In this document: one piece after another, positions 23,199 to 27,356 of the stretch
How positions within the stretch are numbered: position 1 is the stretch's first letter
Layout: every line of letters starts with the position of its first letter
Source of the DNA: CACKLF01 sp002725175
Lineage (GTDB): Bacteria; Pseudomonadota; Alphaproteobacteria; Rhodobacterales; Rhodobacteraceae
NCBI GenBank assembly: GCA_002725175.2
Contig: PBQX02000028.1
Location: 1 to 27,356, forward strand
DNA length: 27,356 nucleotides
Reading direction: 5' to 3'
Notes under the pieces: model-generated
Told to the model about the DNA's origin: nothing
The model's input: only the letters and a program-made list of their open reading frames with translations
Database searches by the model: none
Made by a program: the position numbers and the translations under genes

Positions 23199-25184
23199 AT
23201 GATAATTTCTCAAGAAATATTGGACGATATCAGGGAAAAGACATCAATATCAAACTTGATTTCTAAAAAAGTTACTTGGGACAAAAAGAAGACCAATCAT
23301 TCAAAGGGAGATTTTTGGGCTTCCTGCCCATTCCACAGTGAAAAAACAGCTTCTTTTCATGTCGACGATGTTAAAGGTTATTACTATTGCTTCGGTTGTC
23401 ACAAAAAAGGAGATGCAATCACCTTTAAAATGGAAGCTGAGAATTTTTCATTTATTGAGGCAGTTAAGATCCTAGCGGATGAGGCAGGAGTTAATTTACC
23501 TGACAGGCATATCACAAAAGTTGCAGACAAAAACAAACCATTGAGAGAAATAGTCAATTTGGCAAAAAACTTCTTTAAAGCCCAGCTTGGAAATTCTTCA
23601 GCTATGAGAGCCCGCACCTACCTTTCATCAAGAAATATAGAGGATTCCGAAATAACCGATTTTGAGTTAGGTTTCGCTCCACAAGGACCCGAAACATTAG
23701 TGAAAATTTTGAGGGAAAAAGGCTATCAAGATTCAGAAATAATAGAATCTGGAATGGCATTAAAATCAGACAATAGCTCAAAACTCTATGACCGCTTCCA
23801 AAATCGGCTAATATTTCCCATAAATGATTTTAGAGGAAGATCAATTGCGTTTGGCGGCAGAGCTCTAAAGTCGGAACAAAATGCAAAATATCTCAACTCT
23901 CCCGAAACAGCAATTTTTAACAAAGGGAGCAACCTATACAACTTTGCTAATGCCCGGGCTAATTACAGAAAAGAATCTTGTCTAATTGTAGTTGAGGGAT
24001 ATATGGATGTGATTAGCCTAAATAAATTTGGATTCAAAAGCTGTGTTGCCCCACTTGGAACAGCCATAACCTCGAGGCAACTAGAACTCCTATGGAAGAT
24101 TTCTCCTGAACCTATTATTATGATGGATGGTGATGTTGCAGGGGTAAGAGCTGCTAATAAGCTAATTGATATTTTACTCCCGTTAATNCAATTCGATAAA
24201 ACAGTAAGATTTTGTTTTCTTCCCCAAGGGAATGACCCAGATGACTTTGTAAATGAGANNGGCAGTGCTCCCCTCACGGAATTATTAACCCAATCTATTT
24301 CCCTAAGTGAATGCATATGGAAGCGAGAGACAGATGGGTTAATTTTTGATAGCCCAGAAAGAATTTCCACACTTAATAATCGGTTAAAAATTTTAACAGC
24401 AAAAATTTTGGACCAAAACTTACGAAGAGAGTATTTCAATTACTTTCAAAAAATAAAAAAGACTTTTTTTTCAAAAAATAGTGGCGAAAATAGGCAAGAT
24501 TTTGATAAAGCCACTATAAGAAGTTCTAAATTTACGGCAAGTAAGAGATACTCTCTAACACTATATCAGCCAACAGAAAAAACAAAAAATTCCGCTGTTG
24601 CAAAAAAGAATTTAACTATCAAAGATGGCGTTGAATTATTGGCACAAAATTTAATTCAGCTAGAATGTTTTCTGTTAGCATTTTTAATATACAATGAAAG
24701 TGTAGGAATTGAAATTTTTGAAAAGTTTATTTCAGCAAAATACAACACTAAATCGCTCCTGAAAATTAAAAGAGATCTAATAAACCTTAACGTNGAAGCA
24801 ANAANCAATTCCANAATACCTGNAACATATAAAGTGGAAGAGTTAAAAAATGAAATCCGGAAAATTTTAAAGGAATTTTCTGCTCAAACCTCGGAAGAGA
24901 AATTTCAACTGGAAGATATAAAAGAAGTTGAAAGTATTATTGGCAGGTTATTAGAAAAACAAGAAATAAACAAATTACTTTTTGACGAATTTAATGAAGC
25001 CACAGAAGAAATTAATGGCGTTCCAGATGAANCACTAACAGTAAGGCTTAAGGAAGCTCATGAAACTTTTCAAAAATTTTCAGAGGCTTTAAACGAAAAG
25101 GACATAGACTCAGACGAAGGCTTCATAAAGAACTCTGAATTGTTAAAAAAATTCATTGATGACAAAATATGGAAAAAACCATAA
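23199..25184 (+). CDS. dnaG: DNA primase
   Basis: Makes RNA primers for replication, 661 residues. It has an N-terminal CHC2 zinc-binding domain (C43, H46, C64, C67; CPFH and CFGC), then the catalytic core with a TOPRIM fold: VVEGYMDV (E266) and MMDGDVAGVRAA (D310, D312). The C-terminal part (about 440-661) is divergent and Lys/Glu-rich, as expected for the DnaB-binding domain. The first ATG (23199) gives the same N-terminal length as Roseobacter primases I recall. No ribosome-binding site is obvious. The gene is followed after 83 bases by rpoD, part of the widespread macromolecular-synthesis arrangement, here without rpsU. Several N codons cluster near residues 530-545. Confidence 0.95.
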   Translation: MIISQEILDDIREKTSISNLISKKVTWDKKKTNHSKGDFWASCPFHSEKTASFHVDDVKGYYYCFGCHKKGDAITFKMEAENFSFIEAVKILADEAGVNLPDRHITKVADKNKPLREIVNLAKNFFKAQLGNSSAMRARTYLSSRNIEDSEITDFELGFAPQGPETLVKILREKGYQDSEIIESGMALKSDNSSKLYDRFQNRLIFPINDFRGRSIAFGGRALKSEQNAKYLNSPETAIFNKGSNLYNFANARANYRKESCLIVVEGYMDVISLNKFGFKSCVAPLGTAITSRQLELLWKISPEPIIMMDGDVAGVRAANKLIDILLPLXQFDKTVRFCFLPQGNDPDDFVNEXGSAPLTELLTQSISLSECIWKRETDGLIFDSPERISTLNNRLKILTAKILDQNLRREYFNYFQKIKKTFFSKNSGENRQDFDKATIRSSKFTASKRYSLTLYQPTEKTKNSAVAKKNLTIKDGVELLAQNLIQLECFLLAFLIYNESVGIEIFEKFISAKYNTKSLLKIKRDLINLNXEAXXNSXIPXTYKVEELKNEIRKILKEFSAQTSEEKFQLEDIKEVESIIGRLLEKQEINKLLFDEFNEATEEINGVPDEXLTVRLKEAHETFQKFSEALNEKDIDSDEGFIKNSELLKKFIDDKIWKKP

Positions 25185-25256
25185 GAGTAAGTTCCGAATC
25201 ATTTTAAGGGCGAATCGAATTTCAAAAATGGATTTACTCCCTTAGTAATAGCAAAC

Positions 25257-25261
25257 AGGAG
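25257..25261 (+). promoter_or_regulatory. Ribosome-binding site fixing the rpoD TTG start
   Basis: AGGAG lies six bases before TTG at 25268-25270. It is among the better Shine-Dalgarno matches in the window and supports a TTG start for the housekeeping sigma factor. Confidence 0.7.
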
Positions 25262-25267
25262 CTTTAG

Positions 25268-27259
25268 TTGTCNCAAAAAGATTCTGANTTATCTGGCAAT
25301 GAAAATATGGANCCAAGCAATTCATTGCTAGATATGAGCCAGACTACTGTACGGAAAATGATTACCCAGGCGAAGCATCGAGGTTATATTACATATGACG
25401 AGCTAAATGCCGTAATGCCTCCTGATCAAGTTTCTTCTGAACAAATTGAAGATATAATGGCAATGCTTTCAGAGATGGGAATTAATGTAATAGAAAATGA
25501 AGAAACCGAAGAGGAAGCTGAGGAAGATAATACTCTTGGTGAGCAACCTTCAGAATCACGCGAGTTAGTTGCTGCATCCAGCAATTCAGAAAGCTACGAC
25601 AAGACAGATGATCCGGTGAGAATGTATCTGCGTGAAATGGGCTCTGTTGAACTGCTTTCCAGAGAAGGTGAAATCGCAATAGCAAAAAGAATTGAAGCTG
25701 GAAGAAACACTATGATTACCGGCTTATGTGAAAGCCCCCTTACTTTCCAAGCAATAACAATCTGGAGAAATGAACTGCTAGATGAAGATATAATGCTCAG
25801 AGATGTTATAGACCTGGAAACAACTTTTGGGCGCTCAATCGAGGGAGATCCTGAAAATGATTCAGAAATTACTATTGATAATTCTACAACAACTGAATCT
25901 CAGAAATCTGAGAGCAAGGACTTAGATGAATCCCTTTCCCAGGGAGTTGAGGAAGAGCTAAATGATATAGAAGAAGACGATCAAACAAATTTGTCTCTTG
26001 CTTCCATGGAGGCAACCTTAAAGCCACAAGTGTTAGATACCCTGGATCAGATAGCCACGTCCTATCAAGGGCTGTCGGAAATGCAAAATTCAAGGATGCA
26101 AGCCGCTATATCTCAATCGAAAACATTTTCATCTAACCAAGAACTAGACTACCAAAGGAAACGAACTGAGATAGTACAGCTAGTAAATTCTTTACACCTA
26201 CATACAAATAGGATCGAGGCTTTAATTGACCAACTATACGGGATTAATCTTAGAATTATGACCCTTGATGGAGCAATTGTGAAACTAGCTGATCAAGCGA
26301 GGATCAATCGAAAAGAGTTTATTGCCGAGTATTTGGGCTCGGAGTTAGATCCTTCTTGGATAAAAAAAATAAGCAAACTCAAATCTAGGGGTTGGTCAAA
26401 GTTTACATCTGAGAGCAAAGATGAATTGAAAGACTTAAGAGCGGAAATGGCAGAAATTGGCCAATATATTGGTGTTGATATTTCTGAGTTTCGAAGAATT
26501 GTTAAGCAAGTGCAAAAAGGTGAAAAAGAGGCCAGATCAGCAAAAAAGGAAATGGTTGAAGCAAATCTCCGGCTCGTGATTTCTATAGCAAAGAAATATA
26601 CAAACCGAGGCCTCCAATTTTTGGACTTAATACAAGAAGGAAACATTGGTCTGATGAAGGCTGTCGATAAATTTGAATATCGCAGAGGGTATAAATTCTC
26701 AACCTATGCAACTTGGTGGATAAGGCAAGCTATTACTAGATCTATAGCTGATCAAGCTAGAACCATAAGGATACCTGTGCATATGATAGAGACTATAAAT
26801 AAGCTTGTTCGCACAGGCAGGCAAATGCTTCACGAAATTGGAAGAGAGCCTACACCAGAAGAATTAGCTGCTAAACTACAGATGCCTTTAGATAAAGTTA
26901 GAAAAGTCATGAAGATAGCTAAGGAGCCAATTAGCTTGGAGACACCAATTGGTGATGAAGAAGATAGTCAACTTGGAGACTTTATTGAAGATAAGAACGC
27001 AATGCTGCCACTAGAAAGTGCAATTCAAGGCAACCTAAAAGAAACAACAACACGGGTATTAGCTAGCCTCACACCTAGAGAAGAGCGCGTGCTCCGTATG
27101 AGATTTGGTATAGGGGTAAATACTGATCACACTCTAGAAGAAGTGGGCCAGCAATTTAGTGTTACTAGAGAGCGCATAAGACAAATAGAAGCTAAGGCCT
27201 TGAGAAAATTAAAGCACCCCAGCAGATCACGAAAGTTAAGAAGTTTTCTTGACCAATAA
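25268..27259 (+). CDS. rpoD: RNA polymerase primary sigma factor RpoD (sigma-70)
   Basis: Housekeeping sigma factor, 663 residues. Region 1.1 is at about 25-78 (GYITYDELNAVMPPDQVSS), followed by an acidic linker (78-115) and region 1.2 (DDPVRMYLREMG, from about 115). A long non-conserved region (about 150-410) is typical of proteobacterial sigma70. Region 2 begins near 431 (EANLRLVISIAKKYTNRGLQ) and includes the -10 recognition segment near 484 (WIRQAITRSIADQA). Region 4 has the helix-turn-helix VTRERIRQIEAKALRKLKH near 631. The start is TTG with a strong AGGAG upstream. It follows dnaG and precedes nrdR. From base 25312 to the end of the window no N occurs. Confidence 0.96.
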   Translation: MXQKDSXLSGNENMXPSNSLLDMSQTTVRKMITQAKHRGYITYDELNAVMPPDQVSSEQIEDIMAMLSEMGINVIENEETEEEAEEDNTLGEQPSESRELVAASSNSESYDKTDDPVRMYLREMGSVELLSREGEIAIAKRIEAGRNTMITGLCESPLTFQAITIWRNELLDEDIMLRDVIDLETTFGRSIEGDPENDSEITIDNSTTTESQKSESKDLDESLSQGVEEELNDIEEDDQTNLSLASMEATLKPQVLDTLDQIATSYQGLSEMQNSRMQAAISQSKTFSSNQELDYQRKRTEIVQLVNSLHLHTNRIEALIDQLYGINLRIMTLDGAIVKLADQARINRKEFIAEYLGSELDPSWIKKISKLKSRGWSKFTSESKDELKDLRAEMAEIGQYIGVDISEFRRIVKQVQKGEKEARSAKKEMVEANLRLVISIAKKYTNRGLQFLDLIQEGNIGLMKAVDKFEYRRGYKFSTYATWWIRQAITRSIADQARTIRIPVHMIETINKLVRTGRQMLHEIGREPTPEELAAKLQMPLDKVRKVMKIAKEPISLETPIGDEEDSQLGDFIEDKNAMLPLESAIQGNLKETTTRVLASLTPREERVLRMRFGIGVNTDHTLEEVGQQFSVTRERIRQIEAKALRKLKHPSRSRKLRSFLDQ

Positions 27260-27323
27260 ACCAAAGTGAAAAAAAACTTTTTGCACACTGTATTTATTAT
27301 TTAAAATAAATTATGTTTGTACT

Positions 27324-27356
27324 ATGCGTTGCCCTTTTTGTGGAAATATTGAAACT
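27324..27356 (+). CDS. nrdR: Transcriptional repressor NrdR, N-terminal fragment cut by the window edge
   Basis: Only 11 codons are present: MRCPFCGNIET. The start MxCPFC with the first two cysteines of a zinc ribbon is characteristic of NrdR, the ATP/dATP-sensing repressor of ribonucleotide reductase genes. The frame is open to the edge. It follows rpoD by 64 bases. The upstream gap contains an AT-only inverted repeat (ATTTATT / AATAAAT, 27292-27311) whose role is unclear. The call rests on a short stretch. Confidence 0.7.
   Translation, partial: MRCPFCGNIET

Noticed and set aside
23189..23203. Upstream ATG (ATG TCC CTG) resembling the MSL start of Roseobacter primases
   Set aside because: It is in a different frame from dnaG. 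The ATG at 23199 already gives the same N-terminal length, so the likeness is probably chance.
23963..24439. 158-codon open frame antisense to dnaG
   Set aside because: It mirrors the conserved TOPRIM region of dnaG, has no family resemblance and no translation signals. Other antisense frames (1384-1695, 8002-8403, 9211-9522, 26293-26646) were rejected for the same reason.
27263..27282. Small hairpin AAAGT/ACTTT after rpoD as a terminator
   Set aside because: The five-pair AT-rich stem with an all-purine loop is too weak, and nrdR follows closely on the same strand.
27292..27311. AT-only inverted repeat before nrdR as an NrdR operator
   Set aside because: It lacks the known NrdR-box pattern, and AT-rich gaps in this genome give such repeats by chance.
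1..27356. CRISPR arrays, insertion sequences, prophage, tRNA genes or a defence system
   Set aside because: No regularly spaced repeats, transposase or integrase motifs, cloverleaf-like sequences or known defence domains were seen on either strand.

Overview
AT-rich, tightly packed chromosomal DNA from an alphaproteobacterium, most likely a marine Rhodobacterales (Roseobacter-type) lineage with a streamlined genome. This assignment is an inference. It rests on the order SRP RNA-dnaX-ybaB-recR, a small lineage-type protein (DUF6280-like by recollection) beside recR, rluD next to rpoH, a divergent pheA / membrane cytochrome c pair, dnaG-rpoD followed by nrdR, and the character of the protein sequences. 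No rRNA, tRNA, CRISPR array, insertion sequence or phage gene was recognised, and no gene-free stretch exceeds about 175 bases. Many scattered N bases suggest a consensus assembled from variable or low-coverage reads.

Layout. 1-6466 (minus strand, read right to left): a tightly spaced probable operon encoding an acyl-CoA ligase, an EamA-type transporter, a Rieske oxygenase alpha subunit and a spermidine/putrescine-type ABC importer (PotB, PotC, PotA). It looks like an uptake-and-catabolism unit for an organic nitrogen or carboxylate compound. The binding protein and the oxygenase reductase are not in view. The first ~45 bases look foreign, so potA is probably cut by an assembly join. 6478-9976 (minus): a small conserved protein followed by a strong terminator, then recR, ybaB, dnaX and the SRP RNA with a clear sigma70-type promoter. 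dnaX carries a ten-A run at the end of domain III where either frameshift gives an immediate stop, a good candidate for making the short gamma subunit.

10072-16865: nudC (+) meets pheA (-) tail to tail with no bases between. A membrane-anchored cytochrome c (+) diverges from pheA. An orphan ImuA-like gene (+) overlaps the end of a 1203-residue hydantoinase/5-oxoprolinase gene (-). 16972-20977 (+): a soluble TerB-DnaJ protein, then two zinc metallopeptidases, oligoendopeptidase F (M3) and carboxypeptidase Taq (M32). The M32 gene lacks a normal start codon where homology says the protein begins.

20981-27356: rpoH and rluD (-) diverge from dnaG, rpoD and the start of nrdR (+). The block combines heat-shock and housekeeping sigma factors, primase and the ribonucleotide reductase repressor. 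The gene content is mostly core metabolism and information processing. The points most worth following are the dnaX slippage site, the Rieske/Pot operon behind a terminator, the M32 start and the terminator-free convergent gene ends.
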